The notes beneath the pieces are model-generated. The model did not search any database. It was not told where the DNA came from and worked only from the letters and a program-made list of their open reading frames with translations. DNA of 64,000 nt from Thiothrix sp. (GTDB taxonomy: Bacteria; Pseudomonadota; Gammaproteobacteria; Thiotrichales; Thiotrichaceae): contig NZ_JAQTLS010000021.1 of the NCBI RefSeq assembly GCF_028714775.1, positions 1 to 64,000 on the forward strand, written 5' to 3'. Shown one piece after another: positions 18,279 through 27,864 of this stretch. The first letter of the stretch is position 1. Each line of letters starts with the position of its first letter. A program made the position numbers and the translations under genes.

Positions 18279-19943
18279 ATGGCGCAATATATCTACACCA
18301 TGAACGGTGTCGGCAAGGTCGTACCGCCGAACCGTTACATTCTCAAAGACATTTACCTCAGCTTCTTCCCCGGCGCGAAGATCGGCGTACTCGGCTACAA
18401 CGGCGCGGGTAAGTCCACTTTGCTGCGCATCATGGCAGGCATTGACACCGACATCCTCGGCGAAGCCCGCCCACAACCCGGCATCAACATCGGCTACCTC
18501 TCGCAAGAGCCGCAGCTTGACCCGACCAAAGACGTGCGTGGCAACGTCGAAGAAGGCTTGAAAGTCATCAAAGACGCGCAAGCCCGCCTTGATGAAGTCT
18601 ACACTGCCTACGGCGAGCCGGATGCTGATTTCGACGCACTCGCCGCCGAACAAGCCCGCCTCGAAAATATCCTGCAAGCTGCCGACGCGCACAACCTCGA
18701 ACACACACTCGAAGTTGCCGCCGATGCACTGCGCCTGCCACCGTGGGATGCCGATGTTTCCACGCTCTCCGGTGGTGAAAAACGCCGCGTCGCCTTGTGC
18801 CGCTTGCTGCTGTCTTCCCCCGACATGCTGATTCTCGACGAACCGACCAACCACCTTGACGCCGAATCGGTAGCTTGGCTGGAACGCTTCCTGCAAGATT
18901 TCCCCGGCACCGTCGTCGCCGTCACCCATGACCGCTACTTCCTCGACAACGTGGCGGGCTGGATTCTGGAACTCGACCGTGGGCAAGGCATCCCGTGGGA
19001 AGGTAACTATTCCTCATGGCTGGAACAAAAGCAAAACCGCCTCGCTCAAGAAAGTAAGTCCGAGCAAGGCCGCCAAAAAGCCATGAAACAGGAATTGGAA
19101 TGGGTACGTTCCAGCCCCAAAGGTCGCCACGCCAAGAGCAAAGCGCGGATGCAACGCTTTGAAGAACTCTCTTCCAGCGACTACCAAAAACGTGCCGAAA
19201 CCAACGAAATCTACATTGCCCCCGGCCCACGCCTTGGCGATTTAGTGATCGAAGCGAATGGTATCAGTAAATCCTTTGGCGACCGTTTGCTGTATGAAAA
19301 CGTCAGTTTCAGCCTGCCAAAAGGCGGCATTGTCGGCATCATTGGCCCCAACGGTGCAGGTAAAACCACCTTGTTCCGCATGATTACCGGGCAAGAACAA
19401 CCCGATAGCGGCACATTCAAAGTTGGCGAAACCGTCAAGATTGCTTACGTTGACCAATCCCGCGATGATCTCGACCCGAATAAAACCGTGTGGCAGGAAA
19501 TTGCTGACGGGCACGACATCATGACTGTGGGTGGCTACCAAATCCAATCACGCGCGTATTGCGGACGTTTCAACTTCAAAGGTGATTCCCAACAAAAACG
19601 CATTGGGGATTTATCGGGTGGGGAACGCAACCGTGTGCATTTGGCGAAACTGCTCAAATCCGGTGGCAACCTGTTGCTGCTCGACGAACCAACCAATGAC
19701 CTCGACGTGGAAACCTTGCGAGCGTTGGAAGAAGCCTTGCTCAACTTCCCCGGCTGCGCGGTGGTGATCTCGCATGACCGTTGGTTCTTAGACCGTATTG
19801 CCACCCACATCCTCGCATTTGAAGGGGATTCGCAGGTAACGTGGTTTGAAGGGAATTACAGCGATTACGAAGAAGATTACAAGCGCCGCCACGGGAATGA
19901 ATTACACCCGCAGCGGATCAAGTACAAACGGCTGAAAGCCTAA
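18279..19943 (+). CDS. ettA: Energy-dependent translational throttle protein EttA (ABC-F ATPase)
   Basis: A 554-residue ABC-F protein, the usual EttA length. It has two ATPase cassettes without membrane segments: Walker [10 protein letters not shown] (39-47) with LSGGEKRRV and LDEPTNHLD, then a second [18 protein letters not shown] and LDEPTNDLD. The ARM and linker regions between them are Lys/Glu-rich ([21 protein letters not shown] is split by the family toe). EttA binds the ribosomal E site and gates entry into elongation by ATP/ADP ratio. AGGGAG six bases before the ATG is a good ribosome-binding site. It is not part of the glycan pathway. Confidence 0.95.
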   Translation: MAQYIYTMNGVGKVVPPNRYILKDIYLSFFPGAKIGVLGYNGAGKSTLLRIMAGIDTDILGEARPQPGINIGYLSQEPQLDPTKDVRGNVEEGLKVIKDAQARLDEVYTAYGEPDADFDALAAEQARLENILQAADAHNLEHTLEVAADALRLPPWDADVSTLSGGEKRRVALCRLLLSSPDMLILDEPTNHLDAESVAWLERFLQDFPGTVVAVTHDRYFLDNVAGWILELDRGQGIPWEGNYSSWLEQKQNRLAQESKSEQGRQKAMKQELEWVRSSPKGRHAKSKARMQRFEELSSSDYQKRAETNEIYIAPGPRLGDLVIEANGISKSFGDRLLYENVSFSLPKGGIVGIIGPNGAGKTTLFRMITGQEQPDSGTFKVGETVKIAYVDQSRDDLDPNKTVWQEIADGHDIMTVGGYQIQSRAYCGRFNFKGDSQQKRIGDLSGGERNRVHLAKLLKSGGNLLLLDEPTNDLDVETLRALEEALLNFPGCAVVISHDRWFLDRIATHILAFEGDSQVTWFEGNYSDYEEDYKRRHGNELHPQRIKYKRLKA

Positions 19944-19951
19944 AACGGCAA

Positions 19952-19979
19952 GGGAATGGGGAATTAGAACCCCATTCCC
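19952..19979. terminator. Bidirectional hairpin between convergent ettA and lytic transglycosylase genes
   Basis: A perfect 10-bp stem GGGAATGGGG/CCCCATTCCC (19952-19961 and 19970-19979) with an 8-base loop sits between the two convergent genes and overlaps the last codons of the transglycosylase. It is followed on the + side by a short T-rich stretch. This fits a shared factor-independent terminator, though the T tracts are modest on both sides. Confidence 0.6.
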
Positions 19980-20683
19980 CATATTTCTTCTGCTTTCTTT
20001 TTCCGAGCAACCACAGGTTTACGTGCCGCAGCTTCATGGAACCTAATCTGTGGCGGAAGTCGCGCGTGGCGGTAGCTGACCAGCACTGGACGGCCTTTGG
20101 CAGAATACATGCGTTTACCGCCCACAAAACCCCATTGCGGCCTTGCTTGCCTGTGGTAGCTGGCTTGCTGTACGCGCCCTCGCCCGCCACCTGACAACTT
20201 GCCGTAAGCGTTCAACACGCGCCGGGTGTAATTCTGGGTTTCGACGAAAGGCACTGCCGTGCCATACACATCCACACGCCCTTCACCCGCGTTATAAGCG
20301 GCAACCGCATGAGGGATGCTGCCACCGTAACGGTTGAGCAAGAACTTCAGGTAACGCGCCCCACCGTGGATATTTTCAGTACTATCAAAACGGTTGGAAA
20401 CCCCGAAGCGGCGGGCCGTGGCAGGCATAAGCTGCATCAAGCCACCAGCTCCCTTATTCGACACCGCTTGCTGACGAAAACAACTTTCGGCGGTAATGAC
20501 CGCTTTGATGAGGTTAGGATTAACACCGTTGGAACGGGAGGCAGAAATGATTTCATATTGGTATTGGTTCGCCAAAGTGTTCAGGACAGCAGGGCCGTAC
20601 TGGTCACAGGCCGCATAAGCGGAGGAACCGACACTAATAAGAATCAACAGGAGAGAAGCCGCAAAGCGCCTTGCAGCAGACAT
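19964..20683 (-). CDS. Lytic transglycosylase, SLT/goose-lysozyme fold
   Basis: About 240 residues from the ATG at 20683; a longer version would need a TTG at 20719. The N-terminus is a signal peptide (MSAARRFAASLLLILISVGSSAYA). The catalytic segment is AESCFRQQAVSNKGAGGLMQ with its glutamate, followed by LMPATARRFGV and AAYNAGEGRVDVYG, all hallmarks of family 1 lytic transglycosylases. It cleaves peptidoglycan strands in the periplasm leaving 1,6-anhydroMurNAc. The C-terminal tail is basic and unstructured in appearance. Its 3' end is embedded in the convergent terminator hairpin with ettA. Confidence 0.88.
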   Translation of the reverse strand: MSAARRFAASLLLILISVGSSAYAACDQYGPAVLNTLANQYQYEIISASRSNGVNPNLIKAVITAESCFRQQAVSNKGAGGLMQLMPATARRFGVSNRFDSTENIHGGARYLKFLLNRYGGSIPHAVAAYNAGEGRVDVYGTAVPFVETQNYTRRVLNAYGKLSGGGRGRVQQASYHRQARPQWGFVGGKRMYSAKGRPVLVSYRHARLPPQIRFHEAAARKPVVARKKKAEEIWGMGF

Positions 20684-20837
20684 ACTCACTAACACAGACA
20701 ATCCTCGTCTAATAGGCAAATTCGTTTCAGTTGAAAACTTTCCACTGGCTCATATAGCGCATGATACCTATGAGTTACTAATCGTTATTTTCTATCATGC
20801 ATAAGCCAGTACTATTTAGTTCAGTATTCCTGTCCCG

Positions 20838-21665
20838 TCAAGTGCGGCTGTTACCGCAGTCTTGCCCGATTTCCAGCAACTTTTCCAGCTCTTCGGCACT
20901 GAATCCCGCTTGTAAACGGGCTTCCATAAAAAACGGCCCACGCAACGGCGCGTGCATCACTTCGCAGACCAACTGACGAAAGGTAGCATCCGCTTCCAGC
21001 CCACGTTGCTCACAACAGTAGTGAAACCAGCGCGAACCGATGCGCACATGCCCAATTTCCTCGCGCAGAATGATCTCCAGCACGCTGACGGTTTGATCAT
21101 CCCCCACCTCCCGCAGGCGTTCCATCATCCCCGGCGTCACATCCAAACCCCGCGCTTCCAACACCCGTGGAACCAAGGCCATACGCACCATCACATCGTA
21201 ATCGGTCTTGCAGGCTTGTTCCCACAGACCATTGTGCGCGGGAAGGTCGCCGTAAGTGCAGCCCAAATCCGCCAGCCGCCCACGCAGCAAGTTGAAATGG
21301 TAGGCTTCTTCTGCTGCCACTTGCAGCCAATCGCCGTAGTAGGCATAGGGCATGTCGCGGAAACGGTAAACTGCATCCAACCCCAAATTGATGGCGTTAA
21401 ACTCGATGTGGGTGACGGCGTGTAACAGGGCGCTACGGCCTTCCGGGGTGGAGAGCTTACGCTGTTTGACCTGTTTGGGGTGAACCAATTCCGGCTTGGC
21501 GGGGCGTCCGGGAATGGCAACAGGCTGCACCGGGCAAGCCAAGGTATCCTCACGTAACAATTTGCCCGCCTGCCAATCGGCATAAAGCTGGGTAGCGCAA
21601 GCCAATTTGCGTTCGAGGTCAGTTTCCATCAGGCAGGCGTAAGCTGCTTCGTAGAGGTTTTGCAT
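20838..21665 (-). CDS. DUF455 family ferritin-like protein
   Basis: A 275-residue protein of the DUF455 family, which has a ferritin-like four-helix fold. THIEFNAINLGLDAV and AAEEAYHFNLL followed later by LREEIGHVRIG supply the Glu/His pairs expected for a di-metal site. The biochemical role is not established; the family is related to MiaE-like diiron proteins in fold. Its start codon overlaps the stop of the glycerate-2-kinase gene by one base, so it is the last gene of the purF-LDT-metZ-kinase run. Confidence 0.8.
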   Translation of the reverse strand: MQNLYEAAYACLMETDLERKLACATQLYADWQAGKLLREDTLACPVQPVAIPGRPAKPELVHPKQVKQRKLSTPEGRSALLHAVTHIEFNAINLGLDAVYRFRDMPYAYYGDWLQVAAEEAYHFNLLRGRLADLGCTYGDLPAHNGLWEQACKTDYDVMVRMALVPRVLEARGLDVTPGMMERLREVGDDQTVSVLEIILREEIGHVRIGSRWFHYCCEQRGLEADATFRQLVCEVMHAPLRGPFFMEARLQAGFSAEELEKLLEIGQDCGNSRT

Positions 21666-22780
21666 TACAGTTTTAGACCAATGATGACATCCATGACGTT
21701 CGTACCCGTCGGCCCTGTATGGATCAGGTCGCCGCTGGCGTCAAGGAATGTACCCGCATCGGCACGTTGCAAACAATCCACAGGGTCAAAGTTTTGGTAG
21801 TTTCCACGTTGGGTCGTGCCGTTATCGACCAAAGCTCCGGCATCCTCAGTCACGCCGTCCGTGCCATCGGTTCCCGCTGCCAATAGCAGGATGTTGTCGT
21901 CAGGGCGTAATTGCAAAGCGGCGGCAAGGGCGAAATGCTGGTTGCGTCCGCCACGTCCGGGATTGGCGGGAAGTTGGACGGTGGTTTCAGCGCCCCACAG
22001 GTAAATGCCGGGGTCGCTGTTGCGCAGGTGTTCAATGCAAGTTTGGGCAGCACTTTCGACATTGCCTTCGAGGAAATCAGGCATGATGACCGCGTTCTCA
22101 CCCATTGCCGCCAACATCTGTTGGTTGCTGGCGACGATTTGCCAGTCGAAATTTTCAGGGCGGGCGGGGAACAATAGGCCGGAACCAATCACCGCCGGAT
22201 CATCATCAGGCACGTCAGAAATCAGCAAGCAGGATACCGGGCACGTACCGAGGTATTGCCACAACTTACCGCCCTTGATCCGTGACAGGCTGCGGCGCAC
22301 CGTGTTGATTTCATGGATGGATGCGCCGTTAGCGAGTAATTCTTGCGTGGTTTCCTGCAAACGCTCCAACGTCCAGCCCTCTTCCAAGACTTCCACCAAG
22401 CTGGATGTACCACCGGAAATCAAGAAGAGGTAAGCCTCATCTTCTGGCAAGTTTTGCAGGTAGGTGATTAAGGCGAGGCCAGCTTGCAAGGACGATTCGT
22501 CAGGTACGGGGTGGGCAGATTCAATGACTTGTACATTATCCAACGCAGCAAACGCAGTGCTTACATGACCGTGTTTGGTAATAAGCAAAGCGCTGGCTAG
22601 CTTGTCGTGCAGGTAACGCCACGCACCAGAAAACATCGCTTCTGCCGCCTTGCCGATGGCAATGACGTGGAGAGGGTCACGTTTCCCGCTGGCTTGCAAA
22701 GCGTGGTACACCGCCTGCTCCCCATTGACCGCCGCAAGCCCGGTAGCGTAAAGCTCCAGCAAAGTCTGGCGCGGCTTCAC
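21665..22780 (-). CDS. Glycerate-2-kinase family protein (DUF4147 + MOFRL domains)
   Basis: A 371-residue protein, somewhat shorter than typical 420-residue family members. The N-terminal DUF4147 domain includes AIGKAAEAM, SAHPVPDESS, LISGGTSSLVE and INTVRRSLSRIKGGKL; the C-terminal MOFRL domain ends with GAETTVQLP, GRGGRNQHFAL and AAGTDGTDG. The family phosphorylates D-glycerate to 2-phosphoglycerate, a photorespiratory or serine-pathway step. It overlaps metZ by 4 bases and DUF455 by one, indicating a shared transcript. A related hydroxypyruvate-reductase annotation sometimes given to this family is less likely. Confidence 0.85.
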   Translation of the reverse strand: MKPRQTLLELYATGLAAVNGEQAVYHALQASGKRDPLHVIAIGKAAEAMFSGAWRYLHDKLASALLITKHGHVSTAFAALDNVQVIESAHPVPDESSLQAGLALITYLQNLPEDEAYLFLISGGTSSLVEVLEEGWTLERLQETTQELLANGASIHEINTVRRSLSRIKGGKLWQYLGTCPVSCLLISDVPDDDPAVIGSGLLFPARPENFDWQIVASNQQMLAAMGENAVIMPDFLEGNVESAAQTCIEHLRNSDPGIYLWGAETTVQLPANPGRGGRNQHFALAAALQLRPDDNILLLAAGTDGTDGVTEDAGALVDNGTTQRGNYQNFDPVDCLQRADAGTFLDASGDLIHTGPTGTNVMDVIIGLKL

Positions 22781-23955
22781 CCGCCCAAACCCCGTGCCAA
22801 ATCGCGCTGAATATCGCGGATGTTTTCCAGCCCCACAGAAACCCGTAATAGCCCGTCGGCAATCCCCGACTGCACTTTTTGTTCCGGTGTCAACCGCCCG
22901 TGGGTCGTGGTTGCCGGGTGGGTAATCGTGCTCTTAGTGTCGCCCAGATTGGCGGTAATCGACAGCATTTGGGTGGCATCAACCACTTGCCACGCCGCAT
23001 CTTTACCGCCTTTGACGACGAAAGACACAATCCCGCCGAAGCCACTTTGCTGCTGTTTTGCCAACTCATGCTGCGGGTGCGAAACCAAGCCCGGATAATA
23101 AACCTGTTCCACGGCTTCATGCGCGTCCAACCACTGGGCAAGCTGCATGGCATTCTCGCAATGGGCTTTCATGCGCAAACTCAGCGTTTCCAGCCCTTTG
23201 AGGAAAATCCACGCATTGAAGGGACTCATGGTCACGCCACCGTTACGCAGCACGCCGTACACATCTTTGCCGACCCGTTCCTTATCGCCGACGACAGCGC
23301 CGCCCAAGGCACGCCCTTGCCCATCCAAATACTTGGTCGCGGAATGCACCACGATGTCCGCACCCAGTTCCAAGGGGCGTTGCAGCGCAGGCGTGCAGAA
23401 ACAATTGTCGATCACCAGTAAACTGCCATTGCGGTGGGCAATATCCGCCAAAGCACGGATGTCGACGATTTCGGTCAGCGGATTCGCAGGCGTTTCGGCA
23501 AACAGCAAGCGCGTGTTAGGCTGCAAACCTGCCTCCCACGCTGCCAAATCGGTCAGCTCGACGAAACTGATTTCCACCCCAAATTTGGCGATGTAGCTCT
23601 GCAATAACAGCGTGGTCGTGCCAAACACCGAGCGCGAACACAGCACATGATCCCCGGCTTTCAGCAAACCCAACATCACCGACAGGATGGCGGACATGCC
23701 GGAACTGGTTGCCACGCAACTTTCCGCACCTTCCAATGCCGCTAAGCGCTCCTGAAAATAGCGCACCGTCGGATTGGTGAAGCGGGCGTAAATATTACCC
23801 GGTTCCGTTCCACCAAAGCGTGCCGCAGCCTCTGCCGCACTGCCAAACACAAAGCTGGAAGTCGGGAAAATGGCCTCGGAATGCTCGCCTTCGTGGGTGC
23901 GCACATGCCCCGCCCGGACTGCCAGTGTTTCAAACTCCCACGGGAAATCTTGCAT
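22777..23955 (-). CDS. metZ: O-succinylhomoserine sulfhydrylase
   Basis: A 392-residue PLP enzyme of the Cys/Met metabolism family. HSATKYLDGQGR (204-215) holds the PLP lysine K208, preceded by SSGMSAI and FAETPANPLTE. MetZ makes homocysteine directly from O-succinylhomoserine and sulfide in the cytosol. The order purF-metZ is standard in gammaproteobacteria such as Pseudomonas, although here an L,D-transpeptidase gene intervenes. The gene overlaps the glycerate kinase start by 4 bases and its own ATG shares a base with the preceding stop. Direct sulfide assimilation suits a sulfur oxidiser. Confidence 0.92.
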   Translation of the reverse strand: MQDFPWEFETLAVRAGHVRTHEGEHSEAIFPTSSFVFGSAAEAAARFGGTEPGNIYARFTNPTVRYFQERLAALEGAESCVATSSGMSAILSVMLGLLKAGDHVLCSRSVFGTTTLLLQSYIAKFGVEISFVELTDLAAWEAGLQPNTRLLFAETPANPLTEIVDIRALADIAHRNGSLLVIDNCFCTPALQRPLELGADIVVHSATKYLDGQGRALGGAVVGDKERVGKDVYGVLRNGGVTMSPFNAWIFLKGLETLSLRMKAHCENAMQLAQWLDAHEAVEQVYYPGLVSHPQHELAKQQQSGFGGIVSFVVKGGKDAAWQVVDATQMLSITANLGDTKSTITHPATTTHGRLTPEQKVQSGIADGLLRVSVGLENIRDIQRDLARGLGG

Positions 23956-24659
23956 TATTTATCCTGACGTTGCTGGGTAATCACCACCAGCGTGTTCTCA
24001 TCCACGCGCTCAAACAGGTCGATCACATCCTTGTTGCGCATACGGATACAGCCGTGCGAAGCCGGAGTGCCCAAACGCCCTTCCTCACCCGTACCGTGGA
24101 TGTAAATGAAGCGCTCCTTGGAATCCACGTTCCCACCCTTGTTCAAGCCGGGTTCCAAGCCATCCAGCCACATAATACGGCTGGTCACGTAATCGTCGGG
24201 ACTATCCGCGCCGGGTGCGGTGAGGATGTCCACAATCTGCCCGGTATTCTGGCGTGATTTGAAAATTGCCCCCAACGGCGCACCCGCACCAATTTTTTCA
24301 GCGATGCGGTGCACGCCCAACGGGGTCTTATCACTGCCTTTTTCGCTGCCCAAGCCTTTGGTTGCGGTGGAGATAACCCATTCGCCCACGGCCTTGCCCT
24401 GTTCGACAAGGATCATTTTTTGCGCCGTTGCATCTACCACCAATACCTTATTGGTGGAATAAGTCGGGAAGTTTTTCGCCAACTCATTGAGGATCGGGGT
24501 GAAACGGTTTTCAACCACCGCACCGACGGGGGCTTGCTGTGGCGTTTGTGCCTGCGGTGCTTGATCCTGTGGTTCTGCCATGACCACCCCGCTATTAAGT
24601 GCTGTCACAAATATCAATGGCAGCCATGTCATTTTCACGCTTGGTTTTTTGTGCATCAT
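23955..24659 (-). CDS. Exported L,D-transpeptidase (YkuD domain)
   Basis: A 234-residue protein with an N-terminal signal peptide ending near VVMA. The YkuD catalytic motif is [21 protein letters not shown], split here as IHGT..., then SHGCIRM with the nucleophilic cysteine. The domain begins at about residue 65 ([19 protein letters not shown]). The family forms 3-3 cross-links in peptidoglycan or attaches lipoproteins. The first ATG (24659) lies 65 bases inside the purF coding region; the next ATG at 24632 would still overlap and shortens the signal. It abuts metZ, so it has been inserted into the classic purF-metZ pair. Confidence 0.85.
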   Translation of the reverse strand: MMHKKPSVKMTWLPLIFVTALNSGVVMAEPQDQAPQAQTPQQAPVGAVVENRFTPILNELAKNFPTYSTNKVLVVDATAQKMILVEQGKAVGEWVISTATKGLGSEKGSDKTPLGVHRIAEKIGAGAPLGAIFKSRQNTGQIVDILTAPGADSPDDYVTSRIMWLDGLEPGLNKGGNVDSKERFIYIHGTGEEGRLGTPASHGCIRMRNKDVIDLFERVDENTLVVITQQRQDK

Positions 24660-26100
24660 TGCGTAAAGCCTCTAATTCAGTAAAGTAGTCTGCGTTTTCA
24701 CCCGTCACGTAATTGCCGGTGAACACGGAACAATCAAAATTTTTCAAACGCGAGTTGCCCTTGCTGACCGCTTCGATCAAATCCTCCAGCGAGAGATAGA
24801 ACAGCCGGTCAACCCCGATTGCCTCAGCAACCTCTTCTTCGGTTCGCCCGTGGGCAATAAGTTCCTTCGCCGCTGGCATGTCGATGCCATAAATGTTGGG
24901 AAATTTAATCGCGGGTGATGCGGAGGCAAAATACACTTTCCGCGCCCCGGCATCCCGTGCCATCTGCACAATTTCACCGGAAGTCGTACCACGCACGATG
25001 GAATCATCCACCAACATCACGTTTTTGTCCTTGAACTCCAAGGCCAGCGGGTTGAGTTTCTGGCGTACTGACTTCTTGCGCTTGGCTTGCCCCGGCATGA
25101 TGAAAGTACGCCCGATGTAACGGTTCTTGATGAAACCTTCGCGGTAGGGCACACCCAAGGTATAGGCCATTTCCAGCGACGAGGTGCGGCTGGTGTCCGG
25201 GATTGGGATCACCACGTCAATGTCGTGGTCAGGCCATTCGCGCATGACCCGTTCCGCCATCTTGCGCCCCATCCGCATCCGCGCCTTGTGCACAAACACA
25301 TTGTCGATGATGGAATCCGGGCGGGCAAAATAGACGTATTCAAAAATGCACGTCGCATACTTCGGGTGGTCAGCACACTGGCGGGTAAAAACATTGCCAT
25401 CGGGGGTAATGAAAATCGCTTCACCCGGCTCAATGTCGCGCACCAAGCGATAGCCCTGCACATCCAGCGCCACGCTTTCCGAGGCCAGCATGTATTCCTT
25501 GCCACTGCGGTTTTCGCGCACACCGTACACCAGCGGACGGATGCCATTGGGGTCACGGAAACCCACCAGACCATCGCGGGTCAGCATCGCCGTTACCGCA
25601 TACGCCCCCTTACAACGCCGATGCACACCGCTGACCGCCGCAAAAATGTCTTCCGGGGTAACGTGCAAGGCATTCTGGCGTGACAACTCTTGTGCAAAAA
25701 TATTCAACAGGATTTCAGAATCCGAATCCGTATTGATTTGGCGGCGATCCTGACGGTACAGTTCCTTTTTCAGCACATGGGCATTGGTCAGGTTGCCATT
25801 GTGCGCCAAAGAAATCCCGTAGGGGCTATTGACGTAAAATGGCTGCGCCTCTGCGGATGACGAAGAGCCAGCCGTCGGGTAACGCACATGCCCCACCCCC
25901 ATATTCCCTTGCAACATACGCATGTGATGCTCGCGGAACACGTCCTTGACCAGCCCATTTTCACGTCGCAAATAAAGCTTGCGCCCATCACTGGTAACGA
26001 TACCGGCAGCATCCTGCCCACGGTGCTGCAAAACGGTTAAGCCATCGTAAATCGCCTGATTGACAGGCTCATGCCCGATTATCCCGATAATTCCGCACAT
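24595..26100 (-). CDS. purF: Amidophosphoribosyltransferase
   Basis: A 501-residue enzyme from the ATG at 26100, chosen because MCGIIG places the catalytic cysteine at position 2; an upstream in-frame ATG at 26172 would bury it. The Ntn glutaminase half has [11 protein letters not shown] and HNGNLTNA. The PRPP-binding loop is [16 protein letters not shown]. It catalyses the first committed step of purine synthesis, PRPP plus glutamine to phosphoribosylamine. A strong terminator separates it from the upstream cvpA, so it should have its own promoter at about 26101-26140. Its 3' end overlaps the transpeptidase gene. Confidence 0.96.
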   Translation of the reverse strand: MCGIIGIIGHEPVNQAIYDGLTVLQHRGQDAAGIVTSDGRKLYLRRENGLVKDVFREHHMRMLQGNMGVGHVRYPTAGSSSSAEAQPFYVNSPYGISLAHNGNLTNAHVLKKELYRQDRRQINTDSDSEILLNIFAQELSRQNALHVTPEDIFAAVSGVHRRCKGAYAVTAMLTRDGLVGFRDPNGIRPLVYGVRENRSGKEYMLASESVALDVQGYRLVRDIEPGEAIFITPDGNVFTRQCADHPKYATCIFEYVYFARPDSIIDNVFVHKARMRMGRKMAERVMREWPDHDIDVVIPIPDTSRTSSLEMAYTLGVPYREGFIKNRYIGRTFIMPGQAKRKKSVRQKLNPLALEFKDKNVMLVDDSIVRGTTSGEIVQMARDAGARKVYFASASPAIKFPNIYGIDMPAAKELIAHGRTEEEVAEAIGVDRLFYLSLEDLIEAVSKGNSRLKNFDCSVFTGNYVTGENADYFTELEALRNDAQKTKRENDMAAIDICDST

Positions 26101-26145
26101 ATTCCTGCCTTCGCGTGCCATGAAAACGTTATATTCTAACCCCGC

Positions 26146-26182
26146 AAAAACAAAACAGCCATGCACTTCCATGCATGGCTGT
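26146..26182 (-). terminator. Factor-independent terminator after cvpA
   Basis: A perfect 11-bp stem (ACAGCCATGCA/TGCATGGCTGT at 26155-26165 and 26172-26182) with a 6-base loop is followed on the - strand by TTTTGTTTTT. It lies 34 bases after the cvpA stop and before purF. It should end the trpB-trpA-accD-folC-SPOR-cvpA transcript. Confidence 0.85.
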
Positions 26183-26215
26183 CCACTTTCGCGAAAACGG
26201 TACTACCTTTCCGAC

Positions 26216-26752
26216 CTACTGCGGAACCACTTCAGACGGAGGGATCACCGCCGTCGGATGCTCAAGGTAATTGGAGAAACTCTGTGGGATTGGGACTACC
26301 GCTTTGATGGTTTCCCCTATACCGACAAACCACGGAGCCAGCAAAGAACTTTGCCACCATGACTGCTTACTGACCGTCAAGCCTAGCAGCATCACCAGCA
26401 ACGTAACGATCAAGCCACCGCGCAGCACGCCAAACACGCCACCCAGCACATGATCCACCTTGCCAAGACCGATGGAAGATACCGCCGTACTTAACAGGTG
26501 GTTGATGATGGCTCCCACCACCAACACACCGAAAAAGATAATGGCGAACGCAATCCCCATCCGCGCCACTTCGCTTTGTACAGCGAAAGGTAACTCGGCA
26601 GCCAACGGCTTTACATACAAGAAGGAAAGGCCGACGGCTGCAATCCACGTCGCCAAGGAAAGGGCTTCCCTGACAAACCCACGTATTAGGCCAATAACGG
26701 CTGACAATACGATCAGGACGAGGATACCAATATCTAAAATTTCTGCTGGCAT
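26216..26752 (-). CDS. cvpA: CvpA family membrane protein
   Basis: A 178-residue protein with four predicted membrane helices, starting LDIGILVLIVLSAVIGLIRG and continuing SLATWIAAVGLSFLYV, a helix at about 66-86, and a final helix near 105-125. This is the CvpA (colicin V production) pattern, and the gene lies directly upstream of purF as in many gammaproteobacteria. The family is linked to envelope integrity; the molecular role is not settled. It begins 8 bases after the SPOR gene stop. Confidence 0.9.
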   Translation of the reverse strand: MPAEILDIGILVLIVLSAVIGLIRGFVREALSLATWIAAVGLSFLYVKPLAAELPFAVQSEVARMGIAFAIIFFGVLVVGAIINHLLSTAVSSIGLGKVDHVLGGVFGVLRGGLIVTLLVMLLGLTVSKQSWWQSSLLAPWFVGIGETIKAVVPIPQSFSNYLEHPTAVIPPSEVVPQ

Positions 26753-26760
26753 TGCTTTAC

Positions 26761-27777
26761 TTACTGTTTGGTTACGAAGCTATTTTGAACATTCGGGTTC
26801 TGTGTGAACCGTGCTTTCATTTTAGCTTGTGCAGCCGCTGCCGCAGCTTTATCCGCATAACCGCCGATAACTGCCCGATAAACTGTTTTCCCGTCCACTT
26901 TAGCTGCGACTACGGAAGTCTTGTAACCTTCTGCCCTGAACGTAGCAGCAACAGCTTCCGCCTTAGCTTTGTCGGAACTGGCAGAAAGTTGGATTCCGTA
27001 ACTGCCGCCTGCCGCTGCACTGCTTGCTGTGCTGGTGACATGAGCACCAGTGCCTGTGGCTTTAGCCAGTTCTTCAGATTTTGCTTTTGCCGCTTTCTCA
27101 GCCGCTAATTTCTTAGCCGCTTCAGCTTTGGCTTTACTTTCAGCGGAAGCAGATGGGACAGCCCTTTCATTGACCAATACAGGTCTTGTGGCTGGCTTTT
27201 TCTCAACTACGGTATCTACGGGGCGATCTTTATTGGATGCGCTATCCGCTTTAGAAGCACTGCCGTTGCCAGCATCTGCCTGATCCATACCACCACCCAG
27301 CAAACCAGTACCCGCAGCGGCACTAGACGTTGTTGCTGTCGCAGCGGCTTTCGGATCACCTGTGCCCAAATTGCCAGAGCCATCCTTCATTTTGCCGTCG
27401 GTATCGAGCACCTGACGTGTCTCACCATTCGCAGCAGGGCGTACATCAAAGCCGGTGGTATTCGGCACAGTCGCCACGTTAGGAATCAAGTTCCCAGCCG
27501 CATCAACCGCCTGACCAGCCGTAGTTGCTACCGTTTGACCGGCTGCCGTCACCGCGTTTTGGGCTGCGTTCGGGTCTTCGCCAACCAGCATTGGCTTTTG
27601 GTCTGCACTACCCATACCGGGGAAGCCTAAAATCGGTTTAGTTTCAGCGCCCTGGTTCATAGCCATTTCTTGGCCTTCACGGTTTTTGCCTTTCAGCAAA
27701 AATGCCAATAACAGGGCGGCGACCAGCACCAGTACCACTGCGCCAATCATACGTTTGGTTGTAGCCTTGTTGTCCAT
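26761..27777 (-). CDS. SPOR-domain protein (DedD-like)
   Basis: A 338-residue inner-membrane protein with a short cytosolic start, one transmembrane helix (about 10-27, MIGAVVLVLVAALLLAFLL), a long Ala/Lys-rich low-complexity periplasmic linker and a C-terminal SPOR domain from about 262 (SYGIQLSASSDKAKAEAVAA). SPOR domains bind denuded septal peptidoglycan, and DedD-type proteins act in cell division. Position between folC and cvpA matches dedD in enterobacteria and its Pseudomonas counterpart. The linker is longer than in E. coli DedD. Confidence 0.85.
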   Translation of the reverse strand: MDNKATTKRMIGAVVLVLVAALLLAFLLKGKNREGQEMAMNQGAETKPILGFPGMGSADQKPMLVGEDPNAAQNAVTAAGQTVATTAGQAVDAAGNLIPNVATVPNTTGFDVRPAANGETRQVLDTDGKMKDGSGNLGTGDPKAAATATTSSAAAGTGLLGGGMDQADAGNGSASKADSASNKDRPVDTVVEKKPATRPVLVNERAVPSASAESKAKAEAAKKLAAEKAAKAKSEELAKATGTGAHVTSTASSAAAGGSYGIQLSASSDKAKAEAVAATFRAEGYKTSVVAAKVDGKTVYRAVIGGYADKAAAAAAQAKMKARFTQNPNVQNSFVTKQ

Positions 27778-27864
27778 CTGTCTTACTGCTCCTTCATAAA
27801 TGTGACACTCAAAAACTTTTTGTGATCGTGCCTTGCGGGACTGGAATGACAGTCATCAAGCCCT

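Noticed and set aside
18165..18986. 273-residue - strand frame opposite the start of ettA
   Set aside because: Glycine/valine-rich shadow without domain features; ettA is unambiguous.
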